A stretch of DNA of 64,000 nt from Patescibacteria group bacterium UBA2772 (GCA_002352545.1 DEIO01000026.1:1-64000); one strand, 5' to 3'; shown: positions 27,561 through 37,211, numbered from the stretch's first letter. Numbers and translations are program-made. Notes: a model not told the origin generated them from the letters alone.

Positions 27561-28390
27561 TATTTTTCTAAATTACTTGAAATTTGCTCCACAAAGTTCA
27601 AAACCAAAGAATAATATTCTTTTCTTTCACTCTGCACAAAAACATGCTCTTTCCCTGTTAGTTTAATCCATTGCAGTTTTTTTATTTTAGAACTAACACT
27701 GTTGTAGATTACCCAAGGGGAATACTTTGTAACCAAATAATCCTTATTGGTCTGTAAAATCAAAATTGGTGCTTTTACTTTTCTCAGAGAAAATGCACAC
27801 TTTCTTATTACGTCCAAAACTTCCCTAACATTTATAGTTGGATAATATTGATAAGATGTTGTATTTAAAAACTCTAAATCTCTTTGAATACTTTTCGGAT
27901 AACTCTTTTTTATATACTTCTTGAAAAAAGGTAACCATAATAAACCAAGCCAAACTCCAAAATGGTTCTTGAGATGCACTGGTGTACCCAAAAGAGCAAC
28001 TCCGTCTACTTTTGCTTTTTGACTAACTAAAAGAGCTACATTGCCACCCAAAGAAACTCCTACTAAAACAACTTTTTTAATATACCTTTTCTTTTTAACT
28101 AACTTAATTGCCAATTCAGCATCCTTAATCCAGTCGCTTCCCTTCACATTAAACAAATCATCTGGATGCGTTCCATGTCCAGAAAACATTGGGGCATATG
28201 TTAAATAACCTTCTTTATTAATAAATTCCGCCAACGACCTCACTTGTCTTGGAAGAGCAGACCAACCATGTAATAAAATAACCACTGTATCTTTCTTACC
28301 AGATAACAAAAAAGGCTTATCTTGCCAGGACTCGATATCTTTTTTAGTAAACTCAGATTGTATTTTTTTTTCTTTCTTTTTATCCTTCAT
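27560..28390 (-). CDS. Alpha/beta hydrolase (carboxylesterase/monoacylglycerol-lipase type)
   Basis: About 276 residues from the ATG at 28390 (MKDKKK). This start overlaps the upstream GT-C stop by 11 bases. A start 12 codons earlier is open but lies deep in the upstream gene. Seen: VILLHGWSALPRQVRSLAEFI (oxyanion region), the nucleophile elbow GVSLGG, the acid loop LQTNKDYLVTK and the His in TGKEHVFVQSE, which is a complete triad. It has no signal peptide. It is probably a lipid or ester hydrolase serving the envelope genes beside it. Confidence 0.88.
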   Translation of the reverse strand: MKDKKKEKKIQSEFTKKDIESWQDKPFLLSGKKDTVVILLHGWSALPRQVRSLAEFINKEGYLTYAPMFSGHGTHPDDLFNVKGSDWIKDAELAIKLVKKKRYIKKVVLVGVSLGGNVALLVSQKAKVDGVALLGTPVHLKNHFGVWLGLLWLPFFKKYIKKSYPKSIQRDLEFLNTTSYQYYPTINVREVLDVIRKCAFSLRKVKAPILILQTNKDYLVTKYSPWVIYNSVSSKIKKLQWIKLTGKEHVFVQSERKEYYSLVLNFVEQISSNLEK

Positions 28391-30146
28391 ATTTTTCTGT
28401 TCCAAAAACGTGTTTCCAGAAAACACGTGGTTTTCGTGGTAATTTTTTTATCTTCTCGTTTTCTTCCTCAACTTCTTCTTGCTCCGTTAATTCAAAATTT
28501 TCAATTTCAATCTTTTCTGTTACTTTATCCATTATCTTTTCTTCCTTTAATATGTCTTTTTTTTCCAATTCCCAGATAACCATTCTATTATAGAGTTTTT
28601 TAGAAACAATCTCAAACTCCTCTGCATGATCCTTCCTTATAGGATTCTTACCTTCTGTCCCACCATGCCTAACTGATACAAATGAACAACTTTCGTTGGT
28701 ATCTGTAGAAAATTTTATTCTTTTAGTAGCTTGGCCTGGATAATACACATCTAAGATGTATTCATATGGGGAAAGATATTCTTTCTCTGAGGTATAACAT
28801 ATCTGTTTGTTGTTCTTCTCTGCAATAGCAGTCCATTTTGCTGCAGTCAGTTTCATTTGTTTTGTACCTATAAGATCGGTTTGTTTTAACTGAAGATCTC
28901 TTACATAAAAACCTTGATGTATTTTTTGCACCTCTAACGAATAATACCAATAACCAACGGCATATAAATTAAAAGAAATTAAAATACCAATTAAAACAAC
29001 AGTAACAGTCTTGGCTGTTTTTTTATGTTTAAATGATTCCAACCATTGTAAGACAAGAGCTAGAAATACGAATGGTAAAAAAGCGATTAGCAACCAGAAT
29101 CTTGGTTTTGAAATATCCATTGCCAATTTAGAGTACAGCACAACAAAAACAGAAAACCAACATATAATCATTAAAATAAAAGATTTTTTTGTTTTCCATT
29201 TCTCCTTAGTCCAAGAAACTCGAAATCTCCAAATAGAAAAAAATATCATAAATAAAAAAGCTCCTATAAATTCATTGGCCTTAATATTTCCATAAGAAGT
29301 GAGCACCAATGAATAGTATTTAGCATGCAATCTCAATGATCTTTCAAGTTGTGTGCTTAAAGAAATTGGATCTGAACCCTTAGAGGAAAGTGCGTACAAA
29401 AATTGATGGCTATTATCAAAGTCCGTAAAAAATTCACTAATTAACATTGGTGAATAAAAAAATAATAATACACCTAACGCTAGAGCCCAAAATCTAAACT
29501 TAATTTTTTTAGGCCAATTAAATAACCAAAAGATTCCAATAACTACTGGCAAAGATAAAAATGCTGTGAAATGCAGTTGACTTGCAATTGAATAAGCAGT
29601 AACTGTTAAAATAAGCCACTTACCAGCTTCTTTTGATCCTTTTCCAATAGCTGTCTTGTATCCACTAATAATTGTTAATAAAAACCAAAATGGAATTGAA
29701 TTCGGGTTCCAAGCAAAACGGGCATATTGTGTTAATAAAAAAGAAGATGCAAATACTAATGTGACGCCTATACTTACTTTTTTTGAAAAAAAACTACGTA
29801 AGAAATAATAAAATAATGGGATTGTTAGAATCGAAAACAAAAGATCAGGAAAAGCCAATACATATGGCTCAACTGAGTTAAATATTTCAGCAGATATAAA
29901 CTGGGAGTAATAAAAAACAGGACCCAATCTCAAAAAAGAACCGGCTGCCCTTGGTCCTAAAAGTGGCAATTCACCAATCCCCCCATCAAATGCTGCTTTA
30001 ATTAATTGAGCATCCCTAGCTTGATCCATCCTAAAATATAAAGTATCTTCAATGTTCCATGCCCTAATTCCTAGAGAAATTAACATTGCTAAAATCAATA
30101 TACCAATGTACCAATTCTTTTTCCAATAAACTTGAATTTTTTTCAT
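28380..30146 (-). CDS. GT-C type membrane glycosyltransferase (family 39-like)
   Basis: 588 residues. It has an N-terminal helix (YIGILILAMLISLGIRAW), then the first outer loop with an acidic site (YFRMDQARDAQLIKAA), then about ten further transmembrane helices up to near residue 430. A periplasmic-type domain follows, and an acidic/basic tail. This resembles dolichyl-phosphate-mannose or undecaprenyl-P-sugar transferases (PMT/ArnT class). The DQARD motif is in the place of the catalytic Asp loop. It is the first gene of the minus-strand operon with the hydrolase and GT4. Acceptor and sugar are unknown. Confidence 0.78.
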   Translation of the reverse strand: MKKIQVYWKKNWYIGILILAMLISLGIRAWNIEDTLYFRMDQARDAQLIKAAFDGGIGELPLLGPRAAGSFLRLGPVFYYSQFISAEIFNSVEPYVLAFPDLLFSILTIPLFYYFLRSFFSKKVSIGVTLVFASSFLLTQYARFAWNPNSIPFWFLLTIISGYKTAIGKGSKEAGKWLILTVTAYSIASQLHFTAFLSLPVVIGIFWLFNWPKKIKFRFWALALGVLLFFYSPMLISEFFTDFDNSHQFLYALSSKGSDPISLSTQLERSLRLHAKYYSLVLTSYGNIKANEFIGAFLFMIFFSIWRFRVSWTKEKWKTKKSFILMIICWFSVFVVLYSKLAMDISKPRFWLLIAFLPFVFLALVLQWLESFKHKKTAKTVTVVLIGILISFNLYAVGYWYYSLEVQKIHQGFYVRDLQLKQTDLIGTKQMKLTAAKWTAIAEKNNKQICYTSEKEYLSPYEYILDVYYPGQATKRIKFSTDTNESCSFVSVRHGGTEGKNPIRKDHAEEFEIVSKKLYNRMVIWELEKKDILKEEKIMDKVTEKIEIENFELTEQEEVEEENEKIKKLPRKPRVFWKHVFGTEKYEG

Positions 30147-30176
30147 AGATTAACTATATACTAACTAAATCAGTTT

Positions 30177-31238
30177 CTATTTTTTAATAAATAAAGTTTG
30201 GGTTGGATAAGCAAATTCTATCCCTTCTTCCTCAAACTTTTCCATTATTTCAAAATTAATTTTCTCTTGAGCATCCATAAAATCATGATATCCTGGAGTC
30301 TGCATAGTAAAAACAGTTTCAAAGTCTAGACTTGATGAACCTAATTTTTTAAAATGAATTCTATTCAACTTTGCATTTTTTGTTTTTTTGATTATTTCAC
30401 CTACCATATCAGGAATCATTTTTAGTTTTTCCAGTGGTGTCTCGTATGTAACACCAAAAGCAAATGTTGTTCTTCTTTTTTCCATTCTACGAAAGTTTTC
30501 AACCGAACTGTCAGTAAGTTTTTTGTTAGAGATAACAATTTGCTGACCTTGTAATGTCCTCAGTCTTGTTGTTTTTATCCCTACCTTTTCAACAGTTCCT
30601 TTTTCAGTTGGACTAATCGCAATAAAATCACCGACTTTAAAGGGTTTGTCCATAAAAATAGAAAAAGATGCAAACATGTCTCCAAAAATATTTTGCAAGG
30701 CCAACGCAATAGCAATACCACCAATACCAAGACCAGCTATAAGCGATGTCACGTCTATTCCAAAGTTAGACAAAATTAACAAAATACCAACTACCCAAAG
30801 CGAAACTTTTGTAAGCTGCCCCACTAGTTTAACAATGGCTTCTCTGTCTTGATCAGAGTCCTCACCTGATCCCGTTAGAAGTTTTTTAATCCCATAATCT
30901 ATAACTCTTTGCAGGACTGTTATAGTTTGATAAACCACCGTTACTAAAAAGGCGGCAAAAATAATTTTTCTAATTAGACTATTTAGCTCCAAAAGTTGAG
31001 CTGCTGCATATAAAGCAACGAAAAAATAAAAAGGCGGCTTTACATGTTTTACTAAACTTATAAAAAAATCATCTATATCCGTTACAGTTTTTTCTGATGC
31101 TTTTTTTAGCTTCGCAATAATAACAGACGAAAAGATTCTAAAAACAACTATAAGTCCTATAAAAGTAGCTAATGCTAAAAACCAGCTTTCCCCAGAATTT
31201 CCTGCTAATTCATATTCTAAAATACTCATTATATCCAT
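30177..31238 (-). CDS. Small-conductance mechanosensitive channel (MscS family)
   Basis: 353 residues, membrane. Four or five helices precede the pore helix TM3, seen as IAGLGIGGIAIALALQNIFGDMFASF, with the Gly/Ala packing pattern and a kink. The beta domain follows (PFKVGDFIAISPTEKGTVEKVGIKTTRLRTLQGQQIVISN), then the alpha/beta vestibule (FAFGVTYETPLEKLKMI). It relieves osmotic pressure. The length and order are standard for MscS/YnaI-like channels. An internal ATG three codons in (MSILEY) could be the start. Confidence 0.94.
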   Translation of the reverse strand: MDIMSILEYELAGNSGESWFLALATFIGLIVVFRIFSSVIIAKLKKASEKTVTDIDDFFISLVKHVKPPFYFFVALYAAAQLLELNSLIRKIIFAAFLVTVVYQTITVLQRVIDYGIKKLLTGSGEDSDQDREAIVKLVGQLTKVSLWVVGILLILSNFGIDVTSLIAGLGIGGIAIALALQNIFGDMFASFSIFMDKPFKVGDFIAISPTEKGTVEKVGIKTTRLRTLQGQQIVISNKKLTDSSVENFRRMEKRRTTFAFGVTYETPLEKLKMIPDMVGEIIKKTKNAKLNRIHFKKLGSSSLDFETVFTMQTPGYHDFMDAQEKINFEIMEKFEEEGIEFAYPTQTLFIKK

Positions 31239-31309
31239 TTGTTTTACTAATTTAATAATTAATGTTTTTTCTTATTTTAGCACATTTTACACAGACAAAG
31301 TCTTTTTGT

Positions 31310-32524
31310 CTAGTTTGCAAACCTCATATGTGCTTTTTTGATAATATTATTGATAACATCCTCGTCTCCACAAGAATACCTATTGTCAGCAGAATAGGAT
31401 CTTTTTTTCGAACCATAACAACCACCATTCTCTTTAGGTAATACGGCCAACATTGGCATTAAAAAACCATGGCCTTTATCTGTAAAATTTTTGTATAGCT
31501 TTTCAAGCGTTTTAGCTCTTAAATCCTTGTCCATCTGGGCAAATGTACTCATATCATCATTTAATCTTCCGCTCCAGTCTAGGTGGATAAAAACATTCTT
31601 GGCCTTTGATGCATATTCCTCATGCCAAAGAAGTGCCCAACACCAATCACCCTCTTTTTTCCACCAACGCGAGAAACAAGGACCGTCCTCAAAACTTCCA
31701 TCGCTTCCAAGCCCCACACCACCTTCAATATAATCAAATTGTTTAAGATAACTCTTTCTGGTTATATCATTTGTTTGAGCTCCAACTACAATCTCTATTC
31801 CTCTTGATTCAGCATACACTCTCATTTCTTTTATAATTTTCCCTATTTCTGGATCAGAAATACTATCTTGGTAGAAAACTTGCCCAAACATGAAACTTTG
31901 AACTCCAATGTCAATAGCCTGTTCTGTAATGAATTTAATATATTTACGGTATTCAGTTCTCTCCATCGAAGGCCTGCAGGTATGTTCTCCCCAATAATTC
32001 TTAGTCGCTTTGTTGCACATTTTAGAAAAATCAAACATTCTGTTTTCTTCCGGATAAAAATATTCCAACTTTGTATCTATAGCCTCTGCTATAAACATTC
32101 CATATATCATATCTTGTTTGATAATAACTTCTTTATTCTTCCTAATATCAATAAAGTTGGGTGCTTCAAGCCAAGTCTCAATAGCTCTATGTAAATATTG
32201 ACACTCTGATCTATTAATCAATTTTAGAGATTTCTGAGTGTTTTCATCATGTCCGTTTAATAAACCGTCTGCTACACAGCCTTTTTTCTTCATAACCTCC
32301 ATAGAAGGCGCTTTAATTGGAATATCAATTTTTATATCAATTTTTTCTTGGATAATCTCTTTTTTCTCTATTGGTTCTTTGGTTTCTTCTTCGACAAGCT
32401 CTTGTTGCTGCTTTGAGTCAACTTTTTGCTTAGCTTTTAGTGAATCAATTTCCACAACAAAAAATATGACAAATACAATTATCAACACTAAAGATACCCC
32501 TATTTTTATAATTTTACTAAACAT
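31310..32524 (-). CDS. Secreted protein of unknown function, TIM-barrel-like
   Basis: 404 residues with a signal anchor (VSLVLIIVFVIFFVVEI) and a charged linker of about 60 residues. The globular domain has several cysteines (CVADGLL, CNKATKNYWGEHTC, GPCFSRWW, GGCYG, RYSCGDE). Alternating strand/helix units such as AIDIGVQSFMFGQVFYQD, GIEIVVGAQTND, YIEGGVGLG and KNVFIHLDWSG read like a (beta/alpha) barrel of the glycoside-hydrolase kind. Acidic residues lie at strand ends. I do not recognise the family. The cysteines suggest disulfides and an extracellular location. It lies between mscS and the tRNA pair. Confidence 0.7.
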   Translation of the reverse strand: MFSKIIKIGVSLVLIIVFVIFFVVEIDSLKAKQKVDSKQQQELVEEETKEPIEKKEIIQEKIDIKIDIPIKAPSMEVMKKKGCVADGLLNGHDENTQKSLKLINRSECQYLHRAIETWLEAPNFIDIRKNKEVIIKQDMIYGMFIAEAIDTKLEYFYPEENRMFDFSKMCNKATKNYWGEHTCRPSMERTEYRKYIKFITEQAIDIGVQSFMFGQVFYQDSISDPEIGKIIKEMRVYAESRGIEIVVGAQTNDITRKSYLKQFDYIEGGVGLGSDGSFEDGPCFSRWWKKEGDWCWALLWHEEYASKAKNVFIHLDWSGRLNDDMSTFAQMDKDLRAKTLEKLYKNFTDKGHGFLMPMLAVLPKENGGCYGSKKRSYSADNRYSCGDEDVINNIIKKAHMRFAN

Positions 32525-32606
32525 ATTTTTAAAAGCTACTATATTGTCATGTTAATATAGTTAATGTTTTGTTGCAATCTTTTTTTGTTTCAAAAACTAA
32601 AAATAA

Positions 32607-32623
32607 AACTCCCTTAAGGAGTT
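32607..32623 (-). terminator. Terminator of the tRNA-Phe/tRNA-Gly transcript
   Basis: AACTCC/GGAGTT around CTTAA, 13 bases after tRNA-Gly on the minus strand, followed by a T-rich run. Confidence 0.7.
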
Positions 32624-32635
32624 CTTTTTGATTTG

Positions 32636-32707
32636 AGCAGGTGACGAGAATCGAACTCGCGACCTTCTCCTTGGCAAGGAGACGCTCTACCACTGAGCCA
32701 CACCTGC
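32636..32707 (-). tRNA. tRNA-Gly (GCC)
   Basis: Acceptor GCAGGTG/CACCTGC, anticodon stem TCTCC/GGAGA around TTGCCAA, T-loop TTCGATT, discriminator T. No CCA is encoded. Confidence 0.95.
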
Positions 32708-32723
32708 TTTTATAGTTTACATG

Positions 32724-32795
32724 TGCCGAGAGGCAGGATTGAACTGCCGACACAAGGATTTTCAGTCCTTTGCTCTACCACTGAGCTACCTCGGC
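32724..32795 (-). tRNA. tRNA-Phe (GAA)
   Basis: Acceptor GCCGAGG/TCTCGGC with a closing G-U, anticodon stem AAGGA/TCCTT around CTGAAAA, T-arm GGCAG/CTGCC. No CCA is encoded. It lies 16 bases before tRNA-Gly. Confidence 0.95.
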
Positions 32796-32844
32796 TCCTT
32801 GCACACAAGAATACTTTAGCACCAAAAAAAGGAAAAATCAATAG

Positions 32845-33636
32845 CTAAAAAATTACCTTTTTTTCAAATACAGTTGGGCAAATACCAACCTTGCGCAATA
32901 ATTTTCCTAGCCCATCACATTCTTTGGAAAAATATATTTCATAAATTGAATCTTTTTCTGTTTTTGTAAGTTTTTTGATTCGCAAAGTTTTTTCAATCTG
33001 CTTTGAAACAGCAAGTGCTGGATTAATAAACTCGCAAGAAGCAAGTTCTTTTTTCATAACATCCAATAAGAATGGATAATGTGTACATCCCAAAACAACT
33101 TGATCAACATCTTTCTTTTTAAAGCCTCTCAAATTCTCCTTCACAACAGCAATTGCCCTTTTCCCATCTAATTCACCCTCTTCTACTAATTCCACTAAAC
33201 CTGCGCCTATTTTCAGCTCCACCTTCACATCACTTGTAACTTTTTCTTTTGTTTTGTTAAAAAGCTTACTTTTAAGTGTTGTTTTAGTTGCTAATACTCC
33301 AATTTTGTGATTTTTTGTTTGTCTTGCCGCTACTAAAGTTGCTGGCTCTATCCCAATAAACGGTATCTTGTAATCCTTACGCAACTCTTCTATAAAAACC
33401 GATGTGATTGAATTACATGCAATCACGATAAGTTTGCAGTTCTTTTTAAGCAAAAACTCTATCACTCTTTTAGTGATTTCTCTAAGTTCTTCTACTGATT
33501 TTGTTCCATAAGGACAATGGAGATTGTCTGCAAAGTAAACAATTGATTCTTTAGGTAAACTACTTTTAATTTCCTTTAAAACTGAAAGTCCCCCAACACC
33601 TGAATCCAAAACTCCAATTGGTCGATTATCACTCAT
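32845..33636 (-). CDS. murI: Glutamate racemase
   Basis: Makes D-glutamate for peptidoglycan. The 263 residues carry the family motifs: LDSGVGGLSVL, the first catalytic Cys in VIACNSITS, and the second in VLGCTHYPFLL, with YFADNLHCPYG near the N-terminus. The ATG directly follows the stop of the CYTH gene (TAGATG), so translation is coupled. This is one of the few peptidoglycan precursor genes in the window. Confidence 0.96.
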   Translation of the reverse strand: MSDNRPIGVLDSGVGGLSVLKEIKSSLPKESIVYFADNLHCPYGTKSVEELREITKRVIEFLLKKNCKLIVIACNSITSVFIEELRKDYKIPFIGIEPATLVAARQTKNHKIGVLATKTTLKSKLFNKTKEKVTSDVKVELKIGAGLVELVEEGELDGKRAIAVVKENLRGFKKKDVDQVVLGCTHYPFLLDVMKKELASCEFINPALAVSKQIEKTLRIKKLTKTEKDSIYEIYFSKECDGLGKLLRKVGICPTVFEKKVIF

Positions 33637-34158
33637 CTAACTAAAAATAATCTTCTTATATTCTAACTTCACTAATTCTTGCTTGATATCGTCATATTTT
33701 TTTCCACAAAGCATTCCACCAGCAATAAACTTATCTTGGGTAACTTCTACTAAACAAAACTCCGGCATTTGAAAGTTATCTTTTTCTTTCTCATTTTCAA
33801 ATTCCACATCAATCACAATCAAACCAACTAGATCCTCTGTGAACACATCAAATTCAGCAACCAGTCCTTGATATGGATAACGATAACGTCTCTTAGCGAC
33901 TCTTTTTCCAGAAACCTTTTGTAAAGCCTCGAATTCTTCTTTATCTAAAACGATTGTTTGTTCAAGTTGTTTCGAAGAATCATTGTCTTTAATGGGTTTC
34001 TTCTTAGTCATTTCATAGTTATCACCATTTTTACGTAATCTTAGAACTGGATGATCACTAGCTTTTGGTAAATAAATATCAACAATTTCTTTATTTTCAC
34101 ATTCTTTCAAATCTTTTGGCAGTTCTTTTGCTAAATAAGTTCTTTCTAATTCAATCAC
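33637..34158 (-). CDS. CYTH-domain phosphatase/cyclase-like protein
   Basis: 173 residues. The N-terminal signature IELERTYLAKELP supplies the ExE metal-binding motif. Alternating charged strands follow (LRLRKNGDNYEMTKKKP, RVAKRRYRYPY, AEFDVFTEDLVGLIVIDVEFENE), which form a triphosphate tunnel. Family members are inorganic triphosphatases, thiamine triphosphatases or class IV adenylate cyclases; small stand-alone bacterial forms are mostly triphosphatases. Last but one gene of the minus-strand run 37036-32845. Confidence 0.85.
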   Translation of the reverse strand: MIELERTYLAKELPKDLKECENKEIVDIYLPKASDHPVLRLRKNGDNYEMTKKKPIKDNDSSKQLEQTIVLDKEEFEALQKVSGKRVAKRRYRYPYQGLVAEFDVFTEDLVGLIVIDVEFENEKEKDNFQMPEFCLVEVTQDKFIAGGMLCGKKYDDIKQELVKLEYKKIIFS

Positions 34159-34229
34159 GGTCTTGTTTTAAAAATTAGTCTAAAAGATTCCCTTTTATAT
34201 CTACGCATTTTAATCAATCACTTTTTTTG

Positions 34230-34973
34230 TTAAATCTCAATTTTTGCAAACAGTTTCGCTCCAATCACAAACATAGCTATTGTAAGAAAGGTCAAAACAC
34301 CAAGATCAAGATAAATACTAAAATTAGAAGCCCCGCTTAATGCTGTTCTTAGACCATCAATTCCATACGTTAGTGAGTTTATTTTTGTAATAAATTCAAT
34401 TGCCTTTGGCAAACCCTCTAGAGAGAAAAGTGATCCTGCTAAAAAGAATATGGGCATTACCAAAAAACTCATTATTAAGTGAAAACCCTGCATATCATCA
34501 AGTTTACTAGCAATCGCGGTTCCAAAAGCTGCAAAAAAGAGTGCAATCAACAATGCAAAGACAAAAGCAAGAGGAAGTAGTGCCCAATTATCGGGCCTGA
34601 ACCCCACAACCATTGAGAGTAACAATACAACAATTCCCTGAAAAACTGCAATGGTAGCTCCTCCTAGAGTTCTTCCAAATATAATGCTAAACCTTGAAAC
34701 TGGTGCAACTAATGTTTCTTTTAAAAATCCAAACTGTTTATCCCAAATCATATCAATACCAGAGAATATGGCTGAAAAAAGAATGCTCATGGAAATAATC
34801 CCAGGTGCAAGAAACTGAATATAATCACCTCCTGCTGCTTTTTCATACATAGGACCAAAACCAAAAGCGACCAAAAATAAAATTGGTTGACCGAAGGAGC
34901 CAAAGACTCGTGATTTAGATCTAAAATACCTCTTAATTTGTCTTAGCCAAAGAATATAAATTGTACTTAACAT
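34230..34973 (-). CDS. ABC-2 type transporter permease
   Basis: 247 residues with six predicted membrane segments and the ABC-2 signature region (GPMYEKAAGGDYIQFLAPGIISMSILFSAIFSGI, LIMSFLVMPIFFLAGSLFSLEGLP). It starts 4 bases after the ATPase gene's stop, giving a two-gene exporter. Daunorubicin-type and polysaccharide-type exporters look similar; the substrate is unknown. Confidence 0.93.
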   Translation of the reverse strand: MLSTIYILWLRQIKRYFRSKSRVFGSFGQPILFLVAFGFGPMYEKAAGGDYIQFLAPGIISMSILFSAIFSGIDMIWDKQFGFLKETLVAPVSRFSIIFGRTLGGATIAVFQGIVVLLLSMVVGFRPDNWALLPLAFVFALLIALFFAAFGTAIASKLDDMQGFHLIMSFLVMPIFFLAGSLFSLEGLPKAIEFITKINSLTYGIDGLRTALSGASNFSIYLDLGVLTFLTIAMFVIGAKLFAKIEI

Positions 34974-34977
34974 ATAG

Positions 34978-35763
34978 CTATTTTTTTACTCTTATTTTCA
35001 TTGAATTATTTTTATCTGCGCCTTCTTCCCTTATTTTTCTTCCTGTTAATTTCAGAAACGCTTCTTCTAAAGACTTTGTATGATTTTCTTTTTTAATTTC
35101 ATCTACTGTCCCTTTAGAAATAATCTTTCCCTTATCAATAATGGCCACATCATTTGCTATCTTCTCAACCTCATCAAGATAATGTGTTGTAAAAAAAACT
35201 GTTATAGTTTTTTCCTTATTCATTTTTTTTATATATTCCCACATATAAGCCCTTGTTTGTGTATCTAGTCCAAGTGTTGGCTCATCTAAAAATAAAATCT
35301 CTGGATTATGCAACAATCCTCTGGCTATTTCTAGTCTTCTTTTTATACCTCCTGAAAAATTCTTTATGAAATCATCTTTTCTATCCCATAAATCAACCAT
35401 TTTAAGTAATTCTTCTGTTTTTTCTTTTCTTATACTTTTTTCAACTTTATACAAAACTGCGTGAAAGTGCATGTTTTCAAGTGCAGTCAATTCAATGTCT
35501 ATGCTTGGATCTTGAAATACAATCCCGAAAGATTTTCTCGCTTCATTTTTATCATTCGTTACATCATATCCATTAAGACTTATTTTTCCTTTAGTTGGAC
35601 TAAGAAGAGTTGTTAACATCTTGATTGTAGTACTTTTTCCTGCTCCATTTGGACCAAGAAAGGCAAATATCTTGCCTTTTTCTACATTTAAGTTGATATT
35701 GTCAACTGCCACTAGGTTTCCAAATTTCTTTGTTAAACCTTCTATTTTTATAATTTTTTTCAC
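34978..35763 (-). CDS. ABC transporter ATP-binding protein
   Basis: 261 residues (CcmA/DrrA type). Walker A GPNGAGKST, Q-loop VFQDPSID, signature FSGGIKRRLEI, Walker B EILFLDEPTLGLD and the H-loop FFTTHYLDEVE are all intact. The C-terminal extension (KSLEEAFLKLTGR) is typical of DrrA-like subunits. It pairs with the permease that follows. Confidence 0.95.
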   Translation of the reverse strand: MKKIIKIEGLTKKFGNLVAVDNINLNVEKGKIFAFLGPNGAGKSTTIKMLTTLLSPTKGKISLNGYDVTNDKNEARKSFGIVFQDPSIDIELTALENMHFHAVLYKVEKSIRKEKTEELLKMVDLWDRKDDFIKNFSGGIKRRLEIARGLLHNPEILFLDEPTLGLDTQTRAYMWEYIKKMNKEKTITVFFTTHYLDEVEKIANDVAIIDKGKIISKGTVDEIKKENHTKSLEEAFLKLTGRKIREEGADKNNSMKIRVKK

Positions 35764-35780
35764 TTTAAATAATTTTAAAA

Positions 35781-36188
35781 TTAAATATCCCTTCCAACAA
35801 CAGAATATCCCATAACTTCCACCACAAAGTTAACAAAGATATCAGGTGCATCAAACCAAAGCATTTCCTTTCCCCATCCTCCAAATTCTAATTTCACATC
35901 GCTCTGTTTGGACCATTTTTCGAGTTCCTTTATTTCTACCTGGGGATTCTTAGTTAAAAAAGCAACGTGTGTTGCTAGTTTTTCCTCTATTTTAAGTGTT
36001 TTTTCCTCAACTTCAATTAATTGAATCTCAATTTTCTTAGAAACAAATTCAACTAAAGCCCATCTGACATCACCTTCTCTATAGGATAATTTCATCCCCA
36101 TTTCTTCAAAAAATTCAATTGCTTTTTCTAAACTACCTGGTCTAATTTTTAGTGCAAAATGGTGTAATTCTAATTCTTCTAGCATCAA
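35781..36188 (-). CDS. VOC/glyoxalase-fold protein
   Basis: 135 residues with the beta-alpha-beta-beta-beta pattern of the vicinal-oxygen-chelate fold: HHFALKIRPGSLEKAIEFFEEMGM, then WALVEFVSKKIEIQLIEV and HVAFLTKNP, and FDAPDIFVNFVVEVMG. It may bind a metal through H9/H10 and downstream Glu residues. Either of the first two Met codons could start it. Function is unassigned; it lies between a methyltransferase and the ABC exporter in the same run. Confidence 0.75.
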   Translation of the reverse strand: MMLEELELHHFALKIRPGSLEKAIEFFEEMGMKLSYREGDVRWALVEFVSKKIEIQLIEVEEKTLKIEEKLATHVAFLTKNPQVEIKELEKWSKQSDVKLEFGGWGKEMLWFDAPDIFVNFVVEVMGYSVVGRDI

Positions 36189-36232
36189 TTTTATATTAAA
36201 TTTAACTCATATAGTTTTTTTAAAACTCATTT

Positions 36233-37036
36233 TTAAATTTCCTTTTTTTTGCAAACATAAAAAACTGGTGATTTCCCCGAGTTAAAACCTTTAGACAAAA
36301 AACATCTTTCTCTTACAACATCTTGTTTCGATATTTTCCCCATTTTTTCACAATATTCAATTTCTAATCCAGCCCCTTTTATTGCTTTTTCAATTTCCCA
36401 TTTTCCAAGGATATGCACAAATCTTTTTTGTTTAAGTTTTTCCCCATTTTTATTCTTAGACAAGAAAATATCTCCAAAATCAACCTCTTTTACATCTAGT
36501 CTAAAAACTCGTGAAACATAATATTCAAAAAACTTCCAGGCCCAAAAAAAACTAGCTTTACTAAAATAATATCTTCTATGTACACATAGAATCAATCTTC
36601 CTCCTGGTTTTAAAACTCGTGCTATTTCCTTAAGTGCAAGAATTCTTTGACCTCTACCAGGGATACTTCCTAGTGCGTTATTAGCAAATATCACAAAATC
36701 AAAATGATTATCTCCGAAATTAATATCCGTAGCTCTTCCAATTCTGTATCCTAAATTTAAATTAGTAGAAAGGCCAACTTTTCTAGCAATATCAATAAAT
36801 TCTGAGGTTTGATCAATTCCCACAACTTCGTTTCCTTTTTTACTCAAAAAAAGTGCTATTCTGCCTAAACCACAACCAATGTCCAATATTTTAGAGTCTG
36901 TAGAAAAATACTTATCAATCAAAATTTGTTCACTTTCCCAAAGTTCACCACTTATGAAGTCCTCAATCTCTTCCCTGTTTAACAGGGATCCTAGATTTTT
37001 AATACTATCCTTTTTTATTTGCTCTAAATGATTCAT
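36233..37036 (-). CDS. Class I SAM-dependent methyltransferase
   Basis: 267 residues. SAM motif I ILDIGCGLGRIALFLSKKG, motif II VVGIDQTSEFIDIA, and the post-motif NFGDNHFDFVIFANNALGSIPG with LKEIARVLKPGGRLILCVHRRYY are all clear. The substrate is not readable. It is the first gene of the run that continues through VOC, ABC ATPase, ABC permease, CYTH and murI. Confidence 0.9.
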   Translation of the reverse strand: MNHLEQIKKDSIKNLGSLLNREEIEDFISGELWESEQILIDKYFSTDSKILDIGCGLGRIALFLSKKGNEVVGIDQTSEFIDIARKVGLSTNLNLGYRIGRATDINFGDNHFDFVIFANNALGSIPGRGQRILALKEIARVLKPGGRLILCVHRRYYFSKASFFWAWKFFEYYVSRVFRLDVKEVDFGDIFLSKNKNGEKLKQKRFVHILGKWEIEKAIKGAGLEIEYCEKMGKISKQDVVRERCFLSKGFNSGKSPVFYVCKKKEI

Positions 37037-37124
37037 TTTCCCAAAAATTGTTGAAAAAACTAATTAATACTAATATCTCATTATACCATATTAATATCAC
37101 ATATTTTTCTCAATCAAATAATAG

Positions 37125-37211
37125 CGGAGAAAGAGGGATTCGAACCCTCGGAACCTGTAAAGGCTCAACACTTTTCGAGAGCGTCCCATTCAACCACTCT
37201 GGCATTTCTCC
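37125..37211 (-). tRNA. tRNA-Ser (CGA)
   Basis: Class II tRNA with a long variable arm. Acceptor GGAGAAA/TTTCTCC, anticodon stem ACGCT/AGTGT around CTCGAAA, T-arm GAGGG/CCCTC, discriminator G. No CCA is encoded. It begins 4 bases after the rarA stop. Confidence 0.94.
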
